Below are positions 24,260 through 33,332 of a stretch of 64,000 bases of DNA, in pieces (position 1 is the stretch's first letter; each line of letters starts with the position of its first letter). The notes under the pieces were generated by a model. It saw only the letters and a list, made by a program, of their open reading frames with translations. It searched no databases and was not told the origin of the DNA. This DNA comes from Aquisediminimonas sp031376385 (GTDB taxonomy: Bacteria > Pseudomonadota > Alphaproteobacteria > Sphingomonadales > Sphingomonadaceae): the NCBI GenBank assembly GCA_031376385.1, contig JANMDQ010000021.1, positions 56,607-120,606 on the forward strand, read 5' to 3'. A program made the translations under genes and the position numbers.

Positions 24260-26236
24260 TTACAGTCCTCCTAATAGCGCCACGCCAGCACTTCCTACTG
24301 ACCCCGCTGTCGTGGCTGGTGTTGCTGGGGTAGACGAAGGTGTCGTTGTTGCTGAGAATTTGACGAGGACGCCCGTTGTGACGTTGATGAATGTCCAATC
24401 GCCACCAAAGCCGCCGCGTCCACCACGGCCGCCAATGCCAGTGCCTAGACCGTTTCCACCGTTGCCGCCGTCACCGCCGCTCCCGTTAACGAGGCTGGTG
24501 TTGGTTCCGGTCCAAGTTTCGTAGATCAGCCAACCCGGGCCGCCGCCGCCGCCTGCACCGCCACCGCCACCGCCAACATTGCCGACAGCACGGGTTGCAC
24601 CTGCGCCACCGGGATATCCCTTGGTCCAGATAATGCCAGCCGCGCCGCCAGTGCCAACAATAACAGTCCGTGCCTGGATGGCGCTGGCAAAGCCGCCCAA
24701 ACCGCCCGCACCGCCACCGCCGCCTGAGTTGGTTCCGTCACCGCCGCCGCCGCTACCACCCGGGCCACTGAACGACGGAAAGGGCGTGCCAACCCCAGCG
24801 CCGCCCCAAGACAAAGTGTAGCGCAGGCTGCGAACGTGATAAGAGGCCCCACTGGCCGTTCCTGCGGCTGCACCACCTGCGCCGGACGGGCCAGACCCGC
24901 CTGGCGCACCGCCAGCCGAAGGCCCGCCCCAGATCCCGTTATTCCCCGTGACGGCCGCCGCAGCTGTTCCAGTTGTCAGCCCGCCCGCACCGCCAGCAGT
25001 CGCGGCCGGAATCGATCCTGAGGCCGTAACAATACTGAGCGACGCAACTGCGCTGCCACCCGTATTGGTCGTGGCTGAGCCGCCGTTGTAAGTGGTGATT
25101 GCCGCGCCGTGCCGGATGGCTCCGGTCGCAGCGGCTGACAAATTCAAATTGCCCGCAATGAAAATGCGAAAGCCGTTGAGGTTGAGTGCACCTGTCGAAT
25201 TGATCGTCAAGCCGCCGTAGTACATGTCCCGGATCAGAGTCGTAACGCCGCTGCTAATCGTCACATTGCCGTCGCTGCCGTCGCCAAACAGAGCCATTAG
25301 GTCCAGATTGGTAACTGCAGCGGCGGTGCCTGTTGCTCCGGTCGCGCCCGTCGGCCCGGCTGGTCCCGCAGGGCCAGTTGCACCCGTTGGGCCGGGAACA
25401 GTCGAATCCGCACCGGTGGCGCCGGTCGCGCCGGTTGGGCCAGTTGCGCCCGCTGGGCCAGTGGGGCCTGTCGGTCCAGGGACAGTCGAAGCCGCACCGG
25501 TCGCACCAGTGGCACCGGTTGCACCCGTGGATCCTGCAGGGCCAACCAGCGCTACTGGACTGCCCCAAGCTCCCGCCGATTTAGGGCCGTAAAGCTGGCT
25601 CGTGTCGGTGCGAATGAAGAAATCGCCGTCAACGCCGAAACCCGCGCCAGGCACCGCTGTGCCGTTGCGGACGGTCTTGCCGTCAAGTCCAGCGCTTCCC
25701 GCCGCACCCGCCGCACCGGTAATGCCCTGAATTCCTTGCGCTCCGGCAGTTCCGGCGACGCCTTGAATTCCTTGAGGACCAGCTGGGCCAGTCGGGCCAG
25801 TCGGTCCAGCAGGGCCAGTCGCTGTGCCCCACGTTCCGTCTCCCCGCCAGAATGTGGCAGCGGTTGCCGCCGTGCCACCGTTCAGCCGGGCAACAGGCAA
25901 GTTGCCGGTCAGGTCCGCCGCACTGCCTGACGTCGCCACCGCCGACAGCCCAGTGACCGTCGCTGCAGATTGCGTGCCGCTGTGGTTAGATCGGTCCAGG
26001 ATTTGAGGCGTTGTCTTGCCGTCAAGTGTCCCGCCCGAAATGACTGGAGCTGAAATAACCGGCCCAGTGCCGCGCACAGTCGCGCCGGTGCCGGTAGACG
26101 TCGTCGCGCCAGTGCCGCCGTTCGTGACAGGTAAAACACCCTTGACCTGCGTCGGCAGGTTGATCTGGGTTGACTGGGCAAAAACGGCTGTGTGCGCCAG
26201 CAGAAGCAAGGCCAAAGATGAAATCAGCTTCCTCAT
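24260..26236 (-). CDS. Collagen-repeat tail fibre with an N-terminal signal peptide
   Basis: 658 residues. The first 20 (MRKLISSLALLLLAHTAVFA) form a textbook Sec signal with an AxA end. Next comes the fibre motif VLPVTNGGTGATTSTG, two blocks of GxY collagen-like triplets (for example GPAGPTGPTGPAGPQG and GATGPTGATGATGAD), a middle beta-rich domain, and a very glycine-rich C-terminal third (GGGGAGGGGGPGW). It is most likely the host-binding fibre. A signal peptide is odd for a virion protein. GAGGTG precedes ATG 26236. Confidence 0.8.
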   Translation of the reverse strand: MRKLISSLALLLLAHTAVFAQSTQINLPTQVKGVLPVTNGGTGATTSTGTGATVRGTGPVISAPVISGGTLDGKTTPQILDRSNHSGTQSAATVTGLSAVATSGSAADLTGNLPVARLNGGTAATAATFWRGDGTWGTATGPAGPTGPTGPAGPQGIQGVAGTAGAQGIQGITGAAGAAGSAGLDGKTVRNGTAVPGAGFGVDGDFFIRTDTSQLYGPKSAGAWGSPVALVGPAGSTGATGATGATGAASTVPGPTGPTGPAGATGPTGATGATGADSTVPGPTGATGPAGPAGPTGATGATGTAAAVTNLDLMALFGDGSDGNVTISSGVTTLIRDMYYGGLTINSTGALNLNGFRIFIAGNLNLSAAATGAIRHGAAITTYNGGSATTNTGGSAVASLSIVTASGSIPAATAGGAGGLTTGTAAAAVTGNNGIWGGPSAGGAPGGSGPSGAGGAAAGTASGASYHVRSLRYTLSWGGAGVGTPFPSFSGPGGSGGGGDGTNSGGGGGAGGLGGFASAIQARTVIVGTGGAAGIIWTKGYPGGAGATRAVGNVGGGGGGAGGGGGPGWLIYETWTGTNTSLVNGSGGDGGNGGNGLGTGIGGRGGRGGFGGDWTFINVTTGVLVKFSATTTPSSTPATPATTAGSVGSAGVALLGGL

Positions 26237-26243
26237 AAACACC

Positions 26244-26633
26244 TCAGTATAAATAGTCGGCCGACGGCACTTGGCCGACCTGTAGGGGATAAAGCATTGT
26301 GATCTGGTTGCCCGCCAGCGTGTAGTCATTGCCTGCGCCCTGGTTCATGCGGACCCCGTCAACGAACAGGATCAGGAAGGTCGGCACGTGCGCCAAAGTG
26401 AAGGCCGTGTTGACACCGTTCACGGCACCGGCAGGCCTCTCTCCGTTGACTGCCAGAAGGCTGCTTCCGCCTCCCCCGCCACCAGCTGGTCCGGGCGCGC
26501 CTGGAGGACCTACAATTGCGGTCAGAGGCATCAACGGCGGAAACGCCGTCGCGGCGACCATTTTCTGCTCCGGCCCGCGCCAGCGCAGCAGGGCGGGCGG
26601 TGCGGGTTGCCGCCAGCGCAGGACCGTAATCAC
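26244..26633 (-). CDS. Small tail-tip or fibre-linked structural protein
   Basis: 129 residues from GTG 26633, which overlaps the previous stop by 4 nt (GTGA). A collagen-like linker (GPPGAPGPAGGGGGG) leads into a C-terminal domain AGAVNGVNTAFTLAHVPTFL followed by VDGVRMNQGAGNDYTLAGNQ. This resembles the receptor-proximal module of many phage tail proteins (VDGVR..GxDYT). It probably joins fibre to tip or is a short fibre. Confidence 0.6.
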   Translation of the reverse strand: MITVLRWRQPAPPALLRWRGPEQKMVAATAFPPLMPLTAIVGPPGAPGPAGGGGGGSSLLAVNGERPAGAVNGVNTAFTLAHVPTFLILFVDGVRMNQGAGNDYTLAGNQITMLYPLQVGQVPSADYLY

Positions 26634-26965
26634 GTGCTTGCCGTCCTGCTCACGAGGATTCTCAAGGTCTCCGTCGCGAATGTGCCACCGCCGAGTGAGA
26701 ACCAGGCCGTGGCTCCGTAAAAGCCGGGTTCCAGAAGCGCCGAAGCTTCTGCACTTAGAACAACGTGCCATCCCGCTGGGAAGCCGCCAGCCGCAGGGCG
26801 CGCCGTAATTGTCATCGGGATCGACGGCGCGTCGTCGCGAAACCCTCTACGGTCGTGGTTCAGCCGCTTCATTGCCGCGCTCACAGCCACGACGCCGGGG
26901 TCAACGCTCTCCGCGTCAAGCGCGATCACGATGGTCCCGCCCAGACCGTATTCAAAGACAACCAC
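26630..26965 (-). CDS. Phage tail-region protein, unknown
   Basis: 111 residues, GTG start. The pattern VSAAMKRLNHDRRG...ARPAAGGFPAGWHVVLSAEA followed by ATAWFSLGGGTF is mostly beta-strand, as in small virion proteins. No family recognised. It sits between the tail-tip gene group and the fibre. Confidence 0.6.
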   Translation of the reverse strand: MVVFEYGLGGTIVIALDAESVDPGVVAVSAAMKRLNHDRRGFRDDAPSIPMTITARPAAGGFPAGWHVVLSAEASALLEPGFYGATAWFSLGGGTFATETLRILVSRTAST

Positions 26966-26968
26966 GAC

Positions 26969-27391
26969 CTATTCCGCCGCCAGCATTGGCTGAGCGGTCG
27001 CTTCTTTGTCCACGACCGGGGCCTGATACTCCGACAGCGCCACGGGATCGGCTTCACGCTCTGGCCAATCACCCGCAGGCGCTTTCATGCCGAGGTCGCG
27101 CTGCACGGACTGCGCGATCAGGCCGCCTCGGTTGTCCTGGTCCATCCCGTGCCAGCCGTTCAGCGCGGCAAATTGCGCCAATTGCGCGCAAATCGTCTGG
27201 CCTTCCTCGTCCAGCACGTCCTTCACCGCGTAAAGCGCTTCGGCGGATTTGACGATCCGGTCCACTGGGCTCGGGCTGCCCACCGCCTCAATGATCTTGG
27301 TTCGTGCGTGCTCCGGCAGGATCGCTCCTTTGTTGATCAGAAAAGCCTGCAACGCTTGGTTCAGCTGTCCAATGTCGGTCATAAAATCCAC
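26969..27391 (-). CDS. Phage tail-region protein, mostly helical, unknown
   Basis: 140 residues. The GTG start 27391 has AAGGAG 7 nt upstream; ATG 27382 is an alternative. The N-terminus is a helical region (QLNQALQAFLINKGAILPEH) and the centre has ALNGWHGMDQDNRGGLIAQS. I do not recognise it. It lies between a 103-residue unknown and the small beta protein, all downstream of the tip protein. Confidence 0.6.
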   Translation of the reverse strand: MDFMTDIGQLNQALQAFLINKGAILPEHARTKIIEAVGSPSPVDRIVKSAEALYAVKDVLDEEGQTICAQLAQFAALNGWHGMDQDNRGGLIAQSVQRDLGMKAPAGDWPEREADPVALSEYQAPVVDKEATAQPMLAAE

Positions 27392-27414
27392 GATATTTCT
27401 CCTTTAAGAACGAT

Positions 27415-27726
27415 CTAAAAACCCATCATCGGGTGAATTGCGCCCAGGACAGTCACTGCTTCCAGCGTTGTTTCTTCGCCCGTTAGACCAAAGTCTGCCA
27501 GATATTCCTGAGGCACCGGCGAGTCCTTAAGCTTGGTTGCGGCGTCGAGCAAAGACGGCAGGGCAATCCATTCCGGATGAGGCTGAGAATGCGGATCGAC
27601 CACGCAGCCGAAATTCCACTTGTGGCCAGCTGTGCCGTGGCTCGCGAGGTCAATGTAATGAAACTCACCGTGAAAAGGCTCATGTTCTGGCATATGTTCG
27701 TCACGGATCATGAAAAATCGCTTCAT
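27415..27726 (-). CDS. Phage tail-region protein, histidine-rich, unknown
   Basis: 103 residues with many His residues (EHMPEHEPFHGEFHYIDLAS, GHKWNFGCVVDPHSQPHPEW), possibly metal-binding. It directly follows the Hint-tailed tip protein gene by 12 bp. Function unknown. Confidence 0.55.
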   Translation of the reverse strand: MKRFFMIRDEHMPEHEPFHGEFHYIDLASHGTAGHKWNFGCVVDPHSQPHPEWIALPSLLDAATKLKDSPVPQEYLADFGLTGEETTLEAVTVLGAIHPMMGF

Positions 27727-27738
27727 CGGTCGTCGTCC

Positions 27739-30700
27739 TTACGGCTTGGGGTTGTGACACAGCAGCTCAGCGGAGCCGAGGTAGTAGAGGTGAGGATCAT
27801 CCAGTTCGATCTGCACCAGCTCGTCTGGTTCATAATCCAGCATCAACCCGCGCACTTCGACGTGATCGCCAGACGTCGCCAAGATGTCACCCAGTTGCAA
27901 CTCATCCGCAGTGCGCTCGGTGCCGGTGGCCAGAAAGAAGCGGTGCTTCGGCGTCACGCACAAGCTGTGGCCAGTTGAAACCAATATCCTGAACCAACGT
28001 GACGCTGGCCTGCGTTCCAGCCGCACAACCGGGCGTAGGCCGCTCGGCGTGGGCACAAGTGATCCGACCTGCAAATCTCTCGCCAGCCCGAAGCCAATCT
28101 CCTGATCAGGGTGCAGGCACGTGTTGCCGCCGCCCGTGCCACCCCCGCTGCCACTCGCGGGCGTGAATATCTGGAACGTGTAAAGCGGGATATTGCCGCG
28201 CGAAAACATTGTTGCCGCCGCGAGAGCATTGACGCCGGTGTAGCAAATGCCGGGTGACCCTACGCCCGAAGCAACCGCAGCAAATGTGACAGTCCCAGTG
28301 CTTCCGCCGCCGTCGATCATGTAAGGGTAAACGCGGTAACCAGTGCCAGCTGACAACCCAGTCACAGCAACTGATCCAGCTGAAATCGTGATCGCAGACA
28401 GATCGGCCCGATAAACTGTGAAGGATGTCCAGCTGATCGTCATTGTTGTCGTGGTTGAGCTGTAGGAAAAAGACCCGTCTGGCACGGTTGGCGGGATGGA
28501 ACCGTAGGCCAGCATCTGTGCCGTGGACGGATCGATATTGTTGCGTGTGGCCAGAATGCCTTGGCCAGCAACAGCAGCGGCGGTGCCGAGGCTAGTCACG
28601 GCTGCAGCATCGGTGAGCCGTGTTGTGCCGTCGTCACGGTAGACCCGGCCCGCCGCCCCAATCGCCACCTGATTGAGAGGGGCAAGCGCGCCGAAACCGC
28701 TTAAAAAGCTACTGCCGTAAGCAACGCTGCTTTGGGTGGCAAACGCGCCTTGGCCCGCAATCGCAGCGGCGGTGCCTTGATTTGTGATTGCTGCGGCCTC
28801 GGTCAGATCTGTTGAGCCATCCGCGCGCTTCAGCAAGGTCATCCGGCGATTGGCAACTCGGTCAAGACGATCCAGATTGCCTCCGGTGTCGAGGAACTGG
28901 ATTTGGCCAGAGACGTTCGTCGGAACAAGGCCGTTGAAAGTGGCCCAGCTGGCTTGGCCCAGAATCGCAGCGGCTGTGTTCGCCGCCGTCACGTCCGCGT
29001 TGTCAGTGACGCCAATCAGCCGGTTGGTCGGGCCACTGGTGTAGGGCGGAATGGCCGTCTGGTTGGGTGCAACAACAGCCAAGAACGGTTGAGCGTAGAA
29101 AAGATACGGGAAGTTACCGGGATTGACCATTCGAGCAAAAAGAAGACACCCTTTCGCATTTGCTGGCGCTGTCACGAAGGCGCCAATGCGGGTCATGTTG
29201 TCGCCATTTTCTGCGGCAGGGGAAACACTGTTGGAAGGGCCGAAGGATGACGTTGAACCAATTTGAGCCCCAGACGCATCAAGGAAAACGAGGAAAAGGG
29301 TTGAGGCACACCGATAAGCAGAGAGCAGCATCGAATAATAAAGACGCTCCCCACCCAGAAGCGGCTGCCCCCAACGACGCAGGTCGCTGGGATTGCTGAA
29401 ACCCCGCGTTATGAAGCTGTCGCAAAAAGCGAAACTGGGTGGCGTTGCATCGGTGCTGTAGGCGTAGGCCACGTTGATGCGGCCGAAGTAGCCCGACAAG
29501 TTCAAGCCTTGAAAAAGCCCTGAAAATCCGTTGTTCTCGTTTGCCTGAAACCCGGTCATCCCGTTAACGAAATCAGAATTGATGATCCTGTTTTGGCCCA
29601 GCGCCACCGCTGCGTTCAACACATCCGCTGCCAATGCCGTCGCTCCCGGACCTTGGCCCACAATCGCCGCCGCCGTGTTCGCAGCCGTCACGTCTGCGCC
29701 TGCCTGGCTTGGTTGCAGCGCCTCAATCGCGGTGCCGTCTGGATAGGCCACCGGCAGCGCCGTCACTGGCCCCAGAATCAGCCTGTCACCCTGAACACCG
29801 TCAATGACGTAGGACACGCCCACCCGGTAAATGCCGCCCGCTGCCACTGCGATTTCACGGCGTTTAATGTCTGGCCCGGTGACACCGGCATCGTTCCAGA
29901 TTGTCGCTCCGGTCGGGGCTGCTGCACCAAGGCAGTATTCAAGGCGCACGAACCGCGCGGAGGGGTCTGCAACGGCCCCAGTCACGATCAAGGCCGGTGT
30001 CGCGACACCGCCGCCCTGAATGCGCCCAGAGACAACCGCCCAGCTGCCCGCGTCCGGTGCGCCGATTGCGCCGCGTGGTGGCTGGTTGACGGCGACTGAG
30101 CCACTGGTGAGCGCGGCTGTGTCTGAATAACAGGTCGCTGAGATCTGACGCAGCACTAAATTGTGCTGCCAGCCCCGGTCAGACCCCCAAGCCTCAACGC
30201 GGAAGGTGAAGGCCTGGCCTTTCAAGTAGCGGTCTGACTGCCAAACGACCCAGTCGCCTTCCTCAAGCTCGCAAAAACGCGGAGGCAAAACCAGCTCAGC
30301 CCGGATGTAAAGACGGCCTAAACGGCGGACGATTTCGGCAATCCGTCCCGCCTGCTTCACCCAAGTCACGAAACCCAATTGCAGCGTCGTTTCGCGCGGC
30401 GCTTTATCGGCCAGAACGTCGGCCACGTCACGGCGCACAGGGGCGGAATGGGCCGACCATTTGTGTGCGGGCTCAATGTAGCTCCCGATGACGGTGTTCA
30501 CCCACTCTTGATTGGTGGTTCCCAAAAACCAGCGGCGCTTGACCTTTGATCCGACGACCAAGTCTCGGTCGGTGAACGTCATGACGGGCGCACGGGCTTC
30601 GCCTGGATCGATTTCAACTGCTCCTTCGGGTTGAGAGATTGTGCCTGCGCAGGCGGCGGCAAAGTCATTTTCAACTTCAATGAAGGTCTCGTTCGCTTCA

Positions 30701-31554
30701 ATCACGCCACCAACGCGGTAGCGCGGGATCCCGTCAACCACTTCATCACACAGGTTGGCACGGGCGAACAGGTTTGCGGGCGGCGCTTCAGTGGCTGAAA
30801 GCCCGCGCCCGATCAGCAGCTGGTCGGGCTGGCCAACCCGGTCGCACGCGTAAAAGCCGCGCGCGAAATTATACCGGCACACCAGCGCATTTTCGCTCCA
30901 CTGGCGCGTGGCGGGGTTGGACCAAAGATGCGTTCCTGCACCGCCAACCGTCGCGTCCCGGCGCGAATCGTAGCACAGCGCCCCGCGCAAGACCCAAAGG
31001 AAGCGCGGACGGCCGTTCGGCCAGATGGGGCTCTTCGATTTCGTGTCGTCAGCTTTGTAACAGACCGTGACGAAGCAGACGCCCGCGCCGTTATCGTTGG
31101 CAGTCCAGCCTGCGCCATTGGTCGTGATCACAGACGGCAGCACTTGCGTTTCCGTGCCATTGCGGAAGAACACTTTCAGCTGACTATTGTAGCCCGCCAC
31201 GTCGCCGTCGCCGCCAAATGCGACGTAGACGTCGTTGACGTAGAATCCCTCTAAACCGTCACATTTGTGATCGGCCAGCGCCAGCACCAGGCATTCCCAA
31301 TCGGTGCCGTCTTTGCCGCCGTAGTTGAACGCGTCGACCAGGCTGCCCGCCGTTGCAGCCTTGCCGACAATCGCTTGTCGGGGCACTTCGCCGACTTGCA
31401 TTGTGGCGACAGCTGCGCGTGGCTTGCCGCCCTTCGGCGTCAAGAGCGCGCTGCCGACCAGCTGTGCGCCTGCAATGATCAGTGCGAAATTCCCAGTGAT
31501 GACCCCGGCAACGATCAGGACAGCACCAACAACGGCTTTGATGACCTTAGACAT
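27739..31554 (-). CDS. Tail tip (J-like) protein with a C-terminal Hint (intein-like) domain
   Basis: 1,271 residues. The N-terminus has two hydrophobic stretches (VVGAVLIVAGVITGNFALII), as in J-like tip proteins of several phages. A large beta-rich body, fibronectin-like parts and four copies of an AAAI.GQG..AT repeat (about residues 640-1030) follow. From C1146 the last 126 residues form a Hint domain: block A CLHPDQEIGFG, block B STGHSLCVTPKHRFFL (TxxH), and terminal block PHLYYLGSAELLCHN with a final Asn three residues from the end. Hint domains cut or splice peptide bonds, so the tip may process itself. Confidence 0.85.
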   Translation of the reverse strand: MSKVIKAVVGAVLIVAGVITGNFALIIAGAQLVGSALLTPKGGKPRAAVATMQVGEVPRQAIVGKAATAGSLVDAFNYGGKDGTDWECLVLALADHKCDGLEGFYVNDVYVAFGGDGDVAGYNSQLKVFFRNGTETQVLPSVITTNGAGWTANDNGAGVCFVTVCYKADDTKSKSPIWPNGRPRFLWVLRGALCYDSRRDATVGGAGTHLWSNPATRQWSENALVCRYNFARGFYACDRVGQPDQLLIGRGLSATEAPPANLFARANLCDEVVDGIPRYRVGGVIEANETFIEVENDFAAACAGTISQPEGAVEIDPGEARAPVMTFTDRDLVVGSKVKRRWFLGTTNQEWVNTVIGSYIEPAHKWSAHSAPVRRDVADVLADKAPRETTLQLGFVTWVKQAGRIAEIVRRLGRLYIRAELVLPPRFCELEEGDWVVWQSDRYLKGQAFTFRVEAWGSDRGWQHNLVLRQISATCYSDTAALTSGSVAVNQPPRGAIGAPDAGSWAVVSGRIQGGGVATPALIVTGAVADPSARFVRLEYCLGAAAPTGATIWNDAGVTGPDIKRREIAVAAGGIYRVGVSYVIDGVQGDRLILGPVTALPVAYPDGTAIEALQPSQAGADVTAANTAAAIVGQGPGATALAADVLNAAVALGQNRIINSDFVNGMTGFQANENNGFSGLFQGLNLSGYFGRINVAYAYSTDATPPSFAFCDSFITRGFSNPSDLRRWGQPLLGGERLYYSMLLSAYRCASTLFLVFLDASGAQIGSTSSFGPSNSVSPAAENGDNMTRIGAFVTAPANAKGCLLFARMVNPGNFPYLFYAQPFLAVVAPNQTAIPPYTSGPTNRLIGVTDNADVTAANTAAAILGQASWATFNGLVPTNVSGQIQFLDTGGNLDRLDRVANRRMTLLKRADGSTDLTEAAAITNQGTAAAIAGQGAFATQSSVAYGSSFLSGFGALAPLNQVAIGAAGRVYRDDGTTRLTDAAAVTSLGTAAAVAGQGILATRNNIDPSTAQMLAYGSIPPTVPDGSFSYSSTTTTMTISWTSFTVYRADLSAITISAGSVAVTGLSAGTGYRVYPYMIDGGGSTGTVTFAAVASGVGSPGICYTGVNALAAATMFSRGNIPLYTFQIFTPASGSGGGTGGGNTCLHPDQEIGFGLARDLQVGSLVPTPSGLRPVVRLERRPASRWFRILVSTGHSLCVTPKHRFFLATGTERTADELQLGDILATSGDHVEVRGLMLDYEPDELVQIELDDPHLYYLGSAELLCHNPKP

Positions 31555-31988
31555 CAGTCAGCCTCGCCAGCAGAAGGCTGAAACACGGACGTCGCATCCC
31601 AAGCGATTGTCATCTCAGAACGCAGCTGTCGCTCGAGTCCGCCTTCGCCTGGGCCAACTAGCATTGCGCCTTCCACAATCATCAGACGAATGCCAAGCTC
31701 CTCGTCTGGCACCGCTGCAATGTCTCCGCGCTTCGCCAGGGCCGGGGCGATCCTGTCTAACCGGCGGTCAACCGCTGCCTCTAATCCACCTTCAGCTTTA
31801 ATCGCGGCCAAGGCTCCGCGCTTGGATGTCCAGCGCAGGGTACCACGCGGATTCACGCCGGTCTGTGCTTCCACCGCCAGGGCCGCGAATGACACGCAGT
31901 CAGCCCCTCGGCCGCGCCAGTCAAACGGCACCGCGCTGCGCGCTTCGATCAGGCCGATCAGCGCTGCAATGTCGCGACTAGCGGCCAT
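31554..31988 (-). CDS. NlpC/P60-like tail protein (DUF6950 type)
   Basis: 144 residues with FDWRGRGADCVSFAALAVEA, in which the Cys follows the pattern of tail-associated NlpC/P60-like peptidases. The position just before the J-like gene matches the lambda gpK slot, where the peptidase helps cross the cell wall. The second catalytic His is not obvious, so activity is uncertain. The start ATG 31988 overlaps the previous gene by 11 nt, and the stop shares one base with the J start (TGATG). Confidence 0.65.
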   Translation of the reverse strand: MAASRDIAALIGLIEARSAVPFDWRGRGADCVSFAALAVEAQTGVNPRGTLRWTSKRGALAAIKAEGGLEAAVDRRLDRIAPALAKRGDIAAVPDEELGIRLMIVEGAMLVGPGEGGLERQLRSEMTIAWDATSVFQPSAGEAD

Positions 31989-32637
31989 AATTTCTAAACA
32001 GATCAGAACCGAAATTGCCAAAGGACCCGCTACCGCTTGGCGCAGTTCCGAGTACTGCGCGCGCAGTGGCGGGCATCCGGCCACCCCAATAAAGCGTCTT
32101 CTCACCAGCGAATGAGACATTCTTGAAGAACCCGTCATTGGCCTTTACCAGGCGCTGGTCCGCGTCGGACCGCATTCGCGAACCGCGTCGGCCAAGGCCG
32201 CGTGCTGCGGTCTCCAGCATTGCGCTGATCGTGGCGGTACCGCCCACCTCATCCTCACGCACCAGCTCATCCAGCCGCCCACGCGCCCAGACGTTCACAC
32301 CAAGCAGCACGGTGCCGTCACCTGAAAAAATCAACCGCCACAGCGTCGTCGCGGCTCCCGCTGCGCTGTCGCTGTCGTCCACGGCAATTGTCTCAGGATC
32401 GATCCCCGACAAAGTGAGCGTGATCGCCTGCGCTGCGCCGCCAAGGGCTCCGCCTGCCACTTGCACCAGGCTGCGGTCCGGCACCGGCAAAAACGGCAAG
32501 GGCTCGCCTGGCAAACTGAGCTGCCCGTTGCCGCCCCAAATCCGGATGACAGGCGTCGTTTCAATCTTGACCGCGCCCACCACAATTGCCGTGCCGTCGG
32601 CGAGGGCCGCTTTGGCTGCTGCTGAAATCGTCTTCAT
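31978..32637 (-). CDS. Tail protein preceding the NlpC-like gene (distal-tail/hub type)
   Basis: 219 residues. It begins KTISAAAKAALADGTAIVVG and is strand-rich, with TLTLSGIDPETIAVDDSDSA typical of phage tail proteins that pair with a gpK-like peptidase. It overlaps its neighbours by 4 and 11 nt. It occupies the slot of lambda gpL or the gene-transfer-agent DUF2163 protein, but I cannot assign the family with certainty. Confidence 0.6.
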   Translation of the reverse strand: MKTISAAAKAALADGTAIVVGAVKIETTPVIRIWGGNGQLSLPGEPLPFLPVPDRSLVQVAGGALGGAAQAITLTLSGIDPETIAVDDSDSAAGAATTLWRLIFSGDGTVLLGVNVWARGRLDELVREDEVGGTATISAMLETAARGLGRRGSRMRSDADQRLVKANDGFFKNVSFAGEKTLYWGGRMPATARAVLGTAPSGSGSFGNFGSDLFRNYGR

Positions 32638-33332
32638 GCCCGCAAATCCTGAATCGCTGTGATTGTGCCAGCGCCGCCAGCACTGCCTGTGCCAACCGGG
32701 CCAAGGTCTGTCTTTTCGGGCACCTGGCGCATCACGCAGCACGGCCGGTCAAGGTGCGCGATGGCTCCGGCGGGCACGACCAGGGGATCGAGCGGAGGTT
32801 CAATCATCACGGTGGCAGCACCTCCCGCCGAGGCAGTCGCAGCAAGAACCACACGGCCCAGCGTGCGCCGTTCGTAAGTGCCCGCAACCGCGCCAGCTGC
32901 ATCCCATTTGAACCCGATGAAATCGCGCGGGGCAAATGCGAACAAAGCAGGCAGACCCGTGAGGCCGATCAAGGCGTTGCCGTCGGCATCAATTGTCTGA
33001 GACCAGGCCAGCGCACTGCCGGGGAAAGCGCCACCGCCTGCGCGGTTCATTCCAGCAAAACCGCCTGGCGCTGATTTGGGAAAGGCCCGTGTCGGATCGC
33101 CTGCGAAAAACTGACGTTGCCGCCCGCGCAACCGCGAAAGGAACGCCGCCCACAGATCCACTGAGTCCGCGTCAGACCGCTCAATGTCAAACACGGCCGA
33201 CCACAGCGGCCAGCCCGCCTGCACCCCGCCCTGGCGACCGCTCGCCTCAGGTGACGCGAAGTCAACCCGCTCAATATCAAACCGCACACGCGCGACGCCG
33301 CAGCCGGTGTCTGGAAAGGCCAAGGGGATCAT
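32634..33332 (-). CDS. Tail protein downstream of the tape measure (distal tail type)
   Basis: 232 residues. The N-terminus (IPLAFPDTGCGVARVRFDIE, then WSAVFDIERSD) is a beta-rich domain, and the middle reads LWAAFLSRLRGRQRQFFAGD. The order tape measure, this gene, the next gene, NlpC-like, J-like matches the lambda M-L-K-J order, so it probably forms part of the tail tip ring. Overlaps of 4 nt on both sides. Confidence 0.6.
   Translation of the reverse strand: MIPLAFPDTGCGVARVRFDIERVDFASPEASGRQGGVQAGWPLWSAVFDIERSDADSVDLWAAFLSRLRGRQRQFFAGDPTRAFPKSAPGGFAGMNRAGGGAFPGSALAWSQTIDADGNALIGLTGLPALFAFAPRDFIGFKWDAAGAVAGTYERRTLGRVVLAATASAGGAATVMIEPPLDPLVVPAGAIAHLDRPCCVMRQVPEKTDLGPVGTGSAGGAGTITAIQDLRA

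Noticed and set aside
25224..25592. Pro/Val-rich open frames opposite the fibre's collagen repeats.
   Set aside because: Frames stay open only because of the GC-rich triplet repeat on the coding strand; no start signals.
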